Under the pieces are notes generated by a model. That model did no database searches and was not told the origin of the DNA. It saw only the letters and a program-made list of their open reading frames with translations. From Acidobacteriota bacterium (lineage in GTDB: Bacteria; Acidobacteriota; Terriglobia; Terriglobales; Acidobacteriaceae): DNA of 5,888 bases. Positions 1 to 5,888 of this stretch are shown here, one piece after another. How positions within the stretch are numbered: the stretch's first letter is position 1; every line of letters begins with the position of its first letter. The position numbers were made by a program, and so were the translations under genes. The stretch lies in contig JAJZDO010000070.1 of assembly GCA_021805955.1 (NCBI GenBank), forward strand, positions 1-5,888, written 5' to 3'.

Positions 1-4
1 CTTT

Positions 5-622
5 GTGGAATTGAGGGTTTCATTTTCAGTGCCGTCTCCCGAACAAAAAAGCAATTCCGAATCTTCCGATCTTTCCGGCCCCGGTTCGGCAGGATCAACC
101 CAAAAGCAGCAGGGTTTCGTTTGGCAGATGTGGACACGGGACCTGCTGGTGTCCGTCGTTGTGGCCTTTTTCATTATTACGTTTCTCTATCAGCCGGTGC
201 GGGTGGAAGGCACCAGCATGATGCCCGAGTTGCGGGACCAGGAACGGATCTTCATCAACAAATTCGAATATCATTTCGAACCGGTCCGGCAGGGAGATAT
301 AGTTGTCTTCCACTATCCGCGCGACCCGGTCAAAAGCTACATCAAGCGCGTCATTGCAGTCCCGGGCGACGATCTTCGCATCCAGGATGGCCAGGTCTAC
401 GTCAACGGCAAGCCACTGGCCGAGCCGTATGTGCCGCAACGGTTCCAGGATGAGCGCTCTTATCCCGACACGGTGCTACGAGCCAACCAATATTTTGTCA
501 TGGGCGATCATCGGCTGATATCGAGCGACAGCCGGGATTTTGGCCCGGTAAGCCGCGACTTGATTTACGGCAAGGCCTCTTTTATCTATTGGCCCACGGA
601 CGACATGGGCGTGGTGCGCTAA
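5..622 (+). CDS. lepB: Signal peptidase I (possibly 5'-incomplete)
   Basis: Type I signal peptidase, the membrane serine protease that cleaves signal peptides from exported proteins on the outer face of the cytoplasmic membrane. Numbering from the GTG at 5: a Ser/Gln-rich, probably cytoplasmic tail (1-45), one membrane segment (about 47-62), then the catalytic domain. Visible motifs are GTSMMP with nucleophile Ser71, YIKRVIAVPGD with general-base Lys114, and GDHRLISSDSRDFG (167-180), the family's GDNR..S.DSR..G box with His in place of the usual Asn. The C-terminus is complete. The start is uncertain: GTG 5 has no visible ribosome site because the window begins there, and the frame stays open to the window edge. 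GTG 29 has GAGGG at 13-17, 11 bases upstream, and would give 197 residues. The next gene, carA, follows after 92 bp on the same strand; a functional link is not implied. Family assignment is very secure. Confidence 0.95.
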   Translation: MELRVSFSVPSPEQKSNSESSDLSGPGSAGSTQKQQGFVWQMWTRDLLVSVVVAFFIITFLYQPVRVEGTSMMPELRDQERIFINKFEYHFEPVRQGDIVVFHYPRDPVKSYIKRVIAVPGDDLRIQDGQVYVNGKPLAEPYVPQRFQDERSYPDTVLRANQYFVMGDHRLISSDSRDFGPVSRDLIYGKASFIYWPTDDMGVVR

Positions 623-678
623 CGTTTCATGGAAAGCGGCCATTGTCCACTCTTCCACAGAAGAAGACGCCCAAATTC

Positions 679-687
679 TGCTAGACT
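679..687 (+). promoter_or_regulatory. Possible extended -10 promoter element for carA
   Basis: TGCTAGACT fits the extended -10 pattern TGNTANNNT and would place transcription start near 694, about 20 bases before the carA ATG. No -35 box is visible at 16-18 bp spacing, so this is a weak sequence-only call. The 92-bp gap between lepB and carA shows no attenuator hairpin, PyrR-type leader or obvious terminator, so read-through from lepB is also possible. Confidence 0.3.
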
Positions 688-714
688 TAAAAAAATCCAC
701 TCCGCGGAGACGCG

Positions 715-1857
715 ATGCAGGCCATACTTGCGCTCGAAGATGGGCGTATCTTCCAGGGCCGAGGCTACGGCGCCAAGGCAGAATGCTACGGTGAAGTCGT
801 TTTCAACACCTCGCTCTCCGGCTATCAGGAAATATTCACCGACCCCTCCTATGCTGGCCAGATCGTCGTCCTCACCAACCCTCAAATAGGGAACTACGGC
901 ACCAACAACTCCGACAATGAGGCGAATCGGCCCTACATAGAAGGGCTGGTCACGCGGGAATTTTCGCCTATCAGCTCCAACTGGCGGTCCCAGCAGGTTG
1001 CGGATGAATACCTGGAGCGCTTCAACGTGCCGGTGGTCTCGGAGATCGACACCCGGGCCCTGGTGCGTCATCTGCGGACGTACGGCGTGATGCGCGGCGT
1101 CATCTCCTCATTGGAGACGGACCCGGAAAAATTGATTGCCAAGGCGCGCTCGATCCGCAAGATGGATGGGACAGACCTCGCCAGCGTGGTGACGACGAAC
1201 GTCCGCTACGAGTGGGACACTGCCGACCCGCAGAACGCAAACGAGGACCCGTTGGCCACCAGTCCTCAACCGCCGGTGCCGGAGCCTGACCTGCATGTTG
1301 TCGCCTATGACTATGGCATCAAGCGGAACATTCTGCGGATGCTGGCGCAACAGGGCTGCCGTGTCACGGTGGTCCCCGCGCAGACTTCTGCGGAAGACGT
1401 GTTGGCGTTGAACCCAGATGGTGTCTTTCTGTCGAATGGCCCCGGTGATCCTGAGCCTGTGACATATGCGCAGGAAAACATTCGCAGGCTGATGGGCAAG
1501 ACGCCGGTCTTTGGAATCTGCCTGGGACACCAATTGATTGGCCTGGCGCTCGGCGGCAAAACTTACAAGCTGAAGTTCGGCCATCATGGTGGGAACCATC
1601 CGGTGCAGCATACCGGTTCCGGCAAGGTGGAGATTACGGCGCACAACCATAATTATGCCGTCGATGCGGACTCGCTGAAAGAAAGTGAAGTTGAGCTGAC
1701 CCACATCGACCTGAACGACAATACGCTCGAAGGTCTGCGTCATCGCAATTTGCCACTGTTCAGCGTGCAGTACCATCCAGAGGCAAGTCCCGGGCCACAC
1801 GATTCGCACTACCTCTTCAAAGATTTCCGCAAGATGATGGTGGAGTGGAAGAAGTGA
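715..1857 (+). CDS. carA: Carbamoyl-phosphate synthase small subunit (glutaminase)
   Basis: CarA hydrolyses glutamine and channels the ammonia to CarB for carbamoyl phosphate synthesis, feeding the pyrimidine and arginine pathways in the cytoplasm. The 380-residue length is normal for the family. The N-terminal CPSase small-chain domain (1 to about 150) contains [13 protein letters not shown] and [11 protein letters not shown] linker rich in Pro/Asp/Asn (about 168-191) leads to a class I glutamine amidotransferase domain (about 192-380). The triad is visible: Cys269 in FGICLGHQ, and His354 and Glu356 in [19 protein letters not shown] (201-208) and SNGPGDP (240-246) are the conserved glutaminase loops. 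The ATG is supported by GGAG at 706-709, five bases upstream, and by the usual CarA N-terminus. Its partner carB is not directly downstream: a toxin-antitoxin pair intervenes. No defects are seen. Confidence 0.98.
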   Translation: MQAILALEDGRIFQGRGYGAKAECYGEVVFNTSLSGYQEIFTDPSYAGQIVVLTNPQIGNYGTNNSDNEANRPYIEGLVTREFSPISSNWRSQQVADEYLERFNVPVVSEIDTRALVRHLRTYGVMRGVISSLETDPEKLIAKARSIRKMDGTDLASVVTTNVRYEWDTADPQNANEDPLATSPQPPVPEPDLHVVAYDYGIKRNILRMLAQQGCRVTVVPAQTSAEDVLALNPDGVFLSNGPGDPEPVTYAQENIRRLMGKTPVFGICLGHQLIGLALGGKTYKLKFGHHGGNHPVQHTGSGKVEITAHNHNYAVDADSLKESEVELTHIDLNDNTLEGLRHRNLPLFSVQYHPEASPGPHDSHYLFKDFRKMMVEWKK

Positions 1858-1859
1858 AA

Positions 1860-1877
1860 TGTTAAACTTGTTTAACA
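1860..1877 (+). promoter_or_regulatory. Perfect palindrome, likely operator/promoter of the toxin-antitoxin unit
   Basis: TGTTAAACTTGTTTAACA is a perfect inverted repeat with 8-bp arms and a 2-base centre. It lies 2 bases after the carA stop and 13 bases before the antitoxin GTG. Ribbon-helix-helix antitoxins commonly repress their own operons by binding such palindromes, so this is the likely operator. Its left arm also contains TGTTAAACT (1860-1868), which fits an extended -10 element, so antitoxin binding would block the polymerase. No good -35 is visible. The stem is AT-rich with no following T-run, so a terminator role is unlikely. Operator function is inferred from position and symmetry. 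Confidence 0.6.
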
Positions 1878-1890
1878 GAGAGGTGCAATC

Positions 1891-2103
1891 GTGTTAGGAG
1901 TACGTTTAGAACCTGAAATAGAAAAGCGCCTGGAACGGTTGGCCAAAAAAACCGGACGCAGCAAGAGCTTTTATGCGAAAGAAGCCATCTATCGTTTTCT
2001 AGAGGATCAGGAAGACTATTTGCTAGGTATTGCGGCTTTAGAAAAGCATAAGTACACGGTGAGCCTGGAAGAGATGGAGCGCCGGCATGGCGTGGAAGGT
2101 TGA
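1891..2103 (+). CDS. Ribbon-helix-helix antitoxin, RelB/DinJ-like
   Basis: A 70-residue protein with the layout of a RelB-type antitoxin. A short beta strand (LGVRL, 2-6) and two helices (about 8-20 and 24-39, with GRSKSFYAKEAI between and in the second) form a ribbon-helix-helix DNA-binding fold. The charged tail (43-70, containing VSLEEMERRHGVEG) is expected to wrap and neutralise the toxin. The GTG start is supported by GAGAGG at 1878-1883, seven bases upstream, and by the fold beginning directly at residue 2. The stop overlaps the toxin start by 17 bases, the usual antitoxin-first arrangement that couples translation. It is probably an autorepressor through the palindrome just upstream. 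GC is near 50% by hand count across the module, below most carA/carB stretches sampled, which hints at later acquisition. The exact subfamily name is uncertain; the antitoxin role is strongly supported by its partner. Confidence 0.88.
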   Translation: MLGVRLEPEIEKRLERLAKKTGRSKSFYAKEAIYRFLEDQEDYLLGIAALEKHKYTVSLEEMERRHGVEG

Positions 2104-2353
2104 ATTCACAGATATCGCAGAACGAGCCATTGAGAAACTCGACCCACAAGTCAGGAAACGAATCAATGGATTCTTCCGTGAACGCGTAGCGAATAGTGAC
2201 GATCCTACTGCAATTGCTGAACCGCTTCAGGGGGAGTTCCGCGGACTTTGGCGTTTTCGTGTCGGAGACTATCGGGTAATTTGCGACATCCGCAGAAGGT
2301 ACTTGCTTGTTCTCGTGCTGGACGTTGGACACAGAAGAGAGATTTACAGATAG
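2087..2353 (+). CDS. RelE/ParE-superfamily toxin, probable mRNA interferase
   Basis: An 88-residue, basic protein with the RelE/ParE fold. The N-terminal strand WKVEFTDIAERAIEKL (3-18) leads into a helical pair (about 10-34). The core is LQGEFRGLWRFRVGDYRVICDI (47-68), and it ends in VLVLDVGHRREIYR (75-88). By alignment from memory with E. coli RelE, Arg56, Arg63 (in DYR), Arg83 and Tyr87 correspond to Lys54, Arg61, Arg81 and Tyr87, the residues used for ribosome-dependent mRNA cleavage. This suggests an active RNase rather than a ParE gyrase poison, though sequence alone cannot settle that. The start overlaps the antitoxin's last 17 bases, with GGAG at 2076-2079 inside the antitoxin gene, seven bases from the ATG. 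Length and both ends are normal, so it looks intact. The stop is 13 bases before carB. Confidence 0.9.
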   Translation: MAWKVEFTDIAERAIEKLDPQVRKRINGFFRERVANSDDPTAIAEPLQGEFRGLWRFRVGDYRVICDIRRRYLLVLVLDVGHRREIYR

Positions 2354-2366
2354 AAACGGATGGTAG

Positions 2367-5300
2367 ATGCCACGCAGAAATGACATCACGAAGATTCTTG
2401 TCATCGGTTCTGGACCGATCGTCATTGGCCAGTCCGCCGAGTTTGACTATTCCGGCACGCAAGCCTGCAAAGCGCTTCGCGCGGAAGGCTACGAAGTGGT
2501 GCTGGTGAATTCCAACCCGGCCACCATCATGACCGACCCGGAGTTGGCAGACCGCACTTATATCGAGCCTCTGACGCTCGAATATCTGGAAGAGATCCTG
2601 CGCATTGAAAAAGAGATGCTGACCGCCAGCGATCGCAGCGGCGTGTTCGCACTGTTGCCCACGGTAGGCGGCCAGACCGCTTTGAATCTTGCCGTCGAAC
2701 TGGCCGATTCCGGCGTGCTCGACAAATATGGTGTGGAGTTGATCGGTGCCAAGCTGGAGGCCATCAAAAAGGCCGAAGATCGCCTGCTATTTAAAGACGC
2801 CATGCATCGCATCGGTCTCGACGTACCGAGGTCCGCGCTGGTCAACAACCTTCGCGACGGTCTGGAGTTTGCCGCGAAAATTGGCTTCCCTGTGATCATC
2901 CGGCCATCGTTTACCCTTGGCGGCTCCGGTGGCGGCCTGGCTTACAACCGCGAAGAATTGATGGAAATTCTCTCGCGCGGTCTCGATCTTTCGCCGGTCC
3001 ATGAATGCCTGATTGAGGAGTCTGTCCTCGGCTGGAAAGAGTATGAGCTGGAGGTGATGCGCGACCTTGCCGACAACGTCATTATCATTTGCTCCATTGA
3101 AAACATGGACCCCATGGGCGTGCACACCGGCGATTCCATTACCGTAGCTCCGGCCCAGACGTTGACCGACCGCGAATACCAGGCCATGCGGGACGCGTCG
3201 ATCAAGGTCATGCGCGAAATCGGTGTGGAAACAGGTGGTTCCAACGTGCAGTTCGGTGTGCATCCCACGACTGGCCGATTGGTCGTGATTGAGATGAACC
3301 CACGCGTGTCGCGCTCTTCCGCGCTGGCCTCGAAAGCGACCGGTTTTCCGATCGCAAAAATTGCAGCGCGCCTGGCGGTTGGCTACACGCTGGATGAAAT
3401 TCCGAACGATATCACGCAGAAGACGCCCTCGTGCTTCGAACCGACGCTGGATTATGTCGTCGTAAAAATCCCCAAATGGCAATTCGAAAAATTTCCCGGA
3501 ACCGACGAAGGGCTGGGTCCGCAGATGAAGTCGGTTGGCGAGGTCATGGCCATCGGGCGCACCTTCAAGGAATCGCTTATGAAAGCGCTCCGGTCGCTGG
3601 AAACCGGCAAATCCATCCGTTCGGAAGTCATCGAGCCAAGACGCCTGACGCAGCGCCTGGTCACTCCGCATCCTGACCGGCTGGCCTACATTCGCTACGC
3701 ATTTCGTCGTGGCCATTCTGTGCGGGAGATCGCACGTATGACTTCCATGGACCCTTGGTTTTTACAGCAGATCAAAGAGATTACGGACACCATCGCGGAG
3801 CTTGGCGAAACTGCATACGACAAGGTTGCGCCGGACTTGCTGCGCAAGGCCAAGCGCATGGGCATCTCCGATGCGCGCCTTGCCGATGTGTGGGGGATGG
3901 AAGATGGCGACGCGGCGGTCAAGATTCGCGATCTACGGGCCCGGCAAAAACTCAAGCCCGTCTACAAGCTGGTAGATACCTGCGCGGCGGAGTTTGAAAG
4001 CTTCACTCCCTACTTTTACTCATGCTACGACGAAGAAGATGAAGCCACGCCCACCGCGAAGAAGAAAGTCATCATCCTAGGCAGTGGACCGAACCGCATA
4101 GGGCAGGGAATTGAGTTCGATTATTGCTGCTGCCACGCTGCCTTCGCTCTCAAGGAGGACGGCTACGAAACCATCATGGTCAACTGCAATCCGGAGACCG
4201 TATCGACGGACTACGATACCAGCGACCGTCTGTACTTTGAACCCCTCACATTGGAAGATGTGCTGGAGGTATACGAGCATGAAGCTGCCTCCGGCGCTCC
4301 CATCGGAATGATCGTCCAGTTCGGAGGCCAGACGCCGTTGAATCTGGCGCTGCCGTTGAAAGCCTTCGGAGTCCCTATTATCGGCACATCGCCGGAGTCG
4401 ATCGATCTGGCGGAAGATCGCAAACGCTTCGGCAAATTGCTGGAAGACCTGAAAATCCCCCAGCCCCCCGGCGCGCTGGCTACGACCGTGGAGGAGGCCG
4501 TTGCAGGCGCCCAGCGTGTCGGCTACCCCGTATTGGTGCGGCCCTCCTACGTGTTGGGCGGTCGGGCCATGGTCATCGCATACGACGACGACGCGGTCAC
4601 CCGCTACATGCGCGAAGCGGTCGAATATTCCCAGCAGCGGCCCGTGCTGATCGACCACTTCCTGGAAGACGCCATTGAGGTCGATGTCGATGCATTGTCC
4701 GACGGCGAGGATGTCGTGATCGCCGGCATCATGCAGCACATAGAGGAAGCTGGCATCCACTCCGGAGACTCGTCGTGTGTGATGCCGAGCGTCGATCTGT
4801 CTCCGCAGGTACTGGCCATGATTCGCGCGCACACCCACAAACTCGCCCGCGCGTTGAATGTCATCGGTCTGGTCAACATTCAGTTCGCGGTGCAACGCGA
4901 AAATGTCTTCGTTATTGAAGTGAACCCGCGCGCTTCGCGTACCGTCCCTTATGTTTCAAAAGCCACTGGTGTGCCGCTGGCCAAGATTGCCGCCCGGTTG
5001 ATGACCGGCAGAAAACTGCGTGAATTTCTTCCGGAGTACGTCGAAAACAATTGCGTATTGGAAACAGGCGCGCATTACTTCGTCAAATCCGCCGTCTTCG
5101 CGTGGAACAAATTTACTGGCATCGATACCGTCCTGGGGCCGGAGATGAGATCTACCGGCGAAGTGATGGGCGTGGCCGACAACTTTGGCGAGGCGTTTGC
5201 TAAAGCGCAGCTCTCCGCCGGCCAGAAGTTGCCGATCGAAGGCACAGTTTTCCTCAGTGTCAACGACCATGACAAAATCGCCGTTGTGGGGCTTGCGCAG

Positions 5301-5654
5301 CAGTTTGTGGAACTGGGATTCAAACTGGTTGCGACCCATGGCACCGCGGACATTTTGGAGAACGCCGGCTACATCGTCGAGCGAGTGTACAAAGTGAAAG
5401 AAGGCCGCCCGAACATTGTCGACCTCATCAAGGGTGAGCGCATCCAGCTCATCATCAACACGCCGCGCGGCCAGGACACATTCTTCGACGAAAAGGCGAT
5501 CCGCCGCGCTGCCGTTACGCAACGTATTCCTACCATTACGACCATTGCCGCCGCTCGTGCCGCAGCGGAAGGGATTGCCGCGCTGCAACAGCAGGAAATT
5601 TCTGTGAACGCATTGCAGCATCTCCACGCAGCCAGGATCGCCGCGGGCGTGTAG
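2367..5654 (+). CDS. carB: Carbamoyl-phosphate synthase large subunit
   Basis: CarB makes carbamoyl phosphate from bicarbonate, CarA-derived ammonia and two ATP. Its 1095 residues (E. coli: 1073) show the full tandem architecture. The first synthetase half (1 to about 410) has [23 protein letters not shown] and the ATP-grasp loop [12 protein letters not shown] (179-190). An oligomerisation region follows (about 410-560). The second half (about 565-945) has [21 protein letters not shown] and [11 protein letters not shown] (725-735). The C-terminal allosteric MGS-like domain (about 955-1095) keeps Lys970, THGT (990-993), Lys1009 and Asn1031, which by memory match UMP/IMP-site residues of the E. 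coli enzyme; the E. coli NTT is NTP here. Compared with E. coli, about 10 extra residues occur near 80-95 and about 4 near 637-647. The ATG gives the canonical start [10 protein letters not shown]. Its ribosome site is weak (GGATGG at 2358-2363), beginning just after the toxin stop, so translational coupling to the toxin is plausible. Confidence 0.98.
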   Translation: MPRRNDITKILVIGSGPIVIGQSAEFDYSGTQACKALRAEGYEVVLVNSNPATIMTDPELADRTYIEPLTLEYLEEILRIEKEMLTASDRSGVFALLPTVGGQTALNLAVELADSGVLDKYGVELIGAKLEAIKKAEDRLLFKDAMHRIGLDVPRSALVNNLRDGLEFAAKIGFPVIIRPSFTLGGSGGGLAYNREELMEILSRGLDLSPVHECLIEESVLGWKEYELEVMRDLADNVIIICSIENMDPMGVHTGDSITVAPAQTLTDREYQAMRDASIKVMREIGVETGGSNVQFGVHPTTGRLVVIEMNPRVSRSSALASKATGFPIAKIAARLAVGYTLDEIPNDITQKTPSCFEPTLDYVVVKIPKWQFEKFPGTDEGLGPQMKSVGEVMAIGRTFKESLMKALRSLETGKSIRSEVIEPRRLTQRLVTPHPDRLAYIRYAFRRGHSVREIARMTSMDPWFLQQIKEITDTIAELGETAYDKVAPDLLRKAKRMGISDARLADVWGMEDGDAAVKIRDLRARQKLKPVYKLVDTCAAEFESFTPYFYSCYDEEDEATPTAKKKVIILGSGPNRIGQGIEFDYCCCHAAFALKEDGYETIMVNCNPETVSTDYDTSDRLYFEPLTLEDVLEVYEHEAASGAPIGMIVQFGGQTPLNLALPLKAFGVPIIGTSPESIDLAEDRKRFGKLLEDLKIPQPPGALATTVEEAVAGAQRVGYPVLVRPSYVLGGRAMVIAYDDDAVTRYMREAVEYSQQRPVLIDHFLEDAIEVDVDALSDGEDVVIAGIMQHIEEAGIHSGDSSCVMPSVDLSPQVLAMIRAHTHKLARALNVIGLVNIQFAVQRENVFVIEVNPRASRTVPYVSKATGVPLAKIAARLMTGRKLREFLPEYVENNCVLETGAHYFVKSAVFAWNKFTGIDTVLGPEMRSTGEVMGVADNFGEAFAKAQLSAGQKLPIEGTVFLSVNDHDKIAVVGLAQQFVELGFKLVATHGTADILENAGYIVERVYKVKEGRPNIVDLIKGERIQLIINTPRGQDTFFDEKAIRRAAVTQRIPTITTIAAARAAAEGIAALQQQEISVNALQHLHAARIAAGV

Positions 5655-5667
5655 ACCTTGCTCAAAA

Positions 5668-5859
5668 TCAAATCGCCCGAAGCACCCGCGCTGGCAGAAA
5701 AATTACCGCGGCGACCAATTCCAACGCCCCATGAACGGCAATGCCGACCAGACGGAAGGGCAGCAATAACAGCCACACGATCGGGTACAAAATCAGCGCG
5801 AGCAGCGCCAGCGGCCAGCAGAAAATGAATAGCAAGCAGAAGATTAGAAATTTCGCCAT
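5668..5859 (-). CDS. Small hydrophobic membrane protein, unknown function
   Basis: A 63-residue protein beginning MAKFLIFCLLFIFCWP, which I cannot assign to a named family. It is almost wholly hydrophobic. One long or hairpin-like membrane stretch spans about 4-34, broken by Pro16, Pro26 and Pro34; a second spans about 37-56. The few charges are Lys3, Arg36, Glu47, Arg58 and Arg61. Basic residues flank the segments, as in an integral inner-membrane protein. The ATG at 5859 is preferred because GGGAGGGGAG lies just upstream; a GTG at 5877 in the same frame would use that Shine-Dalgarno region as codons. It converges on carB with a 13-bp gap between the stops, so it is not part of the car operon. 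The strong ribosome site and the coherent membrane composition support a real gene, but function is unknown. Confidence 0.7.
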   Translation of the reverse strand: MAKFLIFCLLFIFCWPLALLALILYPIVWLLLLPFRLVGIAVHGALELVAAVIFLPARVLRAI

Positions 5860-5865
5860 GGTACT

Positions 5866-5875
5866 CTCCCCTCCC
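5866..5875 (-). promoter_or_regulatory. Strong Shine-Dalgarno site that decides the small-protein start
   Basis: Read on the - strand, GGGAGGGGAG ends six bases before the ATG at 5859-5857. It contains both GGAGG and GGGGAG. It favours the 63-residue start over the upstream in-frame GTG at 5877, whose following codons would be this purine tract. The promoter would lie beyond the window. Confidence 0.65.
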
Positions 5876-5888
5876 ACATGGTAATTAC

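Noticed and set aside
623..714. A pyrimidine- or arginine-responsive leader (attenuator, PyrR site or riboswitch) before carA
   Set aside because: Only 92 bases are available, and I see no strong hairpin, leader peptide or ARG-box-like palindrome.
1108..1809. 233-codon - strand open frame inside carA
   Set aside because: Antisense to conserved CarA including its catalytic region; no recognisable motifs or separate composition.
1860..1877. The palindrome after carA as a transcription terminator
   Set aside because: The stem is AT-rich, its 2-base centre cannot form a proper loop without opening pairs, and no T-run follows. An operator explains it better.
1862..2425. Long - strand open frame of 187 codons across the toxin-antitoxin region
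   Set aside because: The + strand here encodes two recognisable overlapping proteins with proper ribosome sites. The - strand product has no recognisable domain and runs into the start of carB.
2787..3716. 309-codon - strand open frame inside carB, and a similar one at 4077-4895
   Set aside because: These are antisense shadows typical of GC-rich genes. The products are Arg/His/Gly-rich without domain motifs, and they lie wholly under conserved carB sequence.
5644..5679. CGGGCG paired with CGCCCG across the carB / small-gene convergence, as a terminator
   Set aside because: Only six pairs with a 24-base loop, an alternative partner at 5685-5690, and no T-run on either strand. It is not a convincing intrinsic terminator.

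Overview
The window holds six genes in a compact layout. Five are on the + strand: the 3'-complete part of a type I signal peptidase gene (lepB), carA, a two-gene RelBE-type toxin-antitoxin module, and carB. One small membrane-protein gene on the - strand converges on the end of carB. Moderate-to-high GC, the particular SPase I sequence style (GTSMMP, DQERIFINKF, GDHR, DSRDFGPV) and the CarA/CarB sequence style resemble what I remember from Acidobacteriota. That assignment is inference from memory, not the result of a search.

Region by region: 1-622 is lepB, a membrane-anchored signal peptidase, whose true start may lie at 29 or upstream of the window. 623-714 is a short gap with a possible extended -10 promoter element and a Shine-Dalgarno sequence for carA. 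715-1857 is carA, the glutaminase subunit of carbamoyl-phosphate synthase. 1858-2353 carries a perfect 18-bp palindrome, a ribbon-helix-helix antitoxin gene and an overlapping RelE/ParE-fold toxin gene. 2367-5654 is carB, the large synthetase subunit. 5668-5859 (- strand) encodes a 63-residue, very hydrophobic protein. No gene-free stretch exceeds 92 bases, and I saw no tRNA, rRNA, CRISPR array or transposase.

CarA and CarB form one enzyme. CarA releases ammonia from glutamine, and CarB uses it with bicarbonate and two ATP to make carbamoyl phosphate for pyrimidine and arginine synthesis. The two genes are usually adjacent and co-transcribed. Here a complete, apparently intact toxin-antitoxin cassette of about 0.5 kb, with lower GC than its neighbours, sits between them. 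All three downstream genes are on the same strand with tight spacing (34 bp carA-antitoxin, 17-bp overlap antitoxin-toxin, 13 bp toxin-carB). carB expression therefore probably runs through, and may be partly driven by, the toxin-antitoxin unit. This is the most noteworthy feature of the window. The component families are all known; I did not find a wholly new system.
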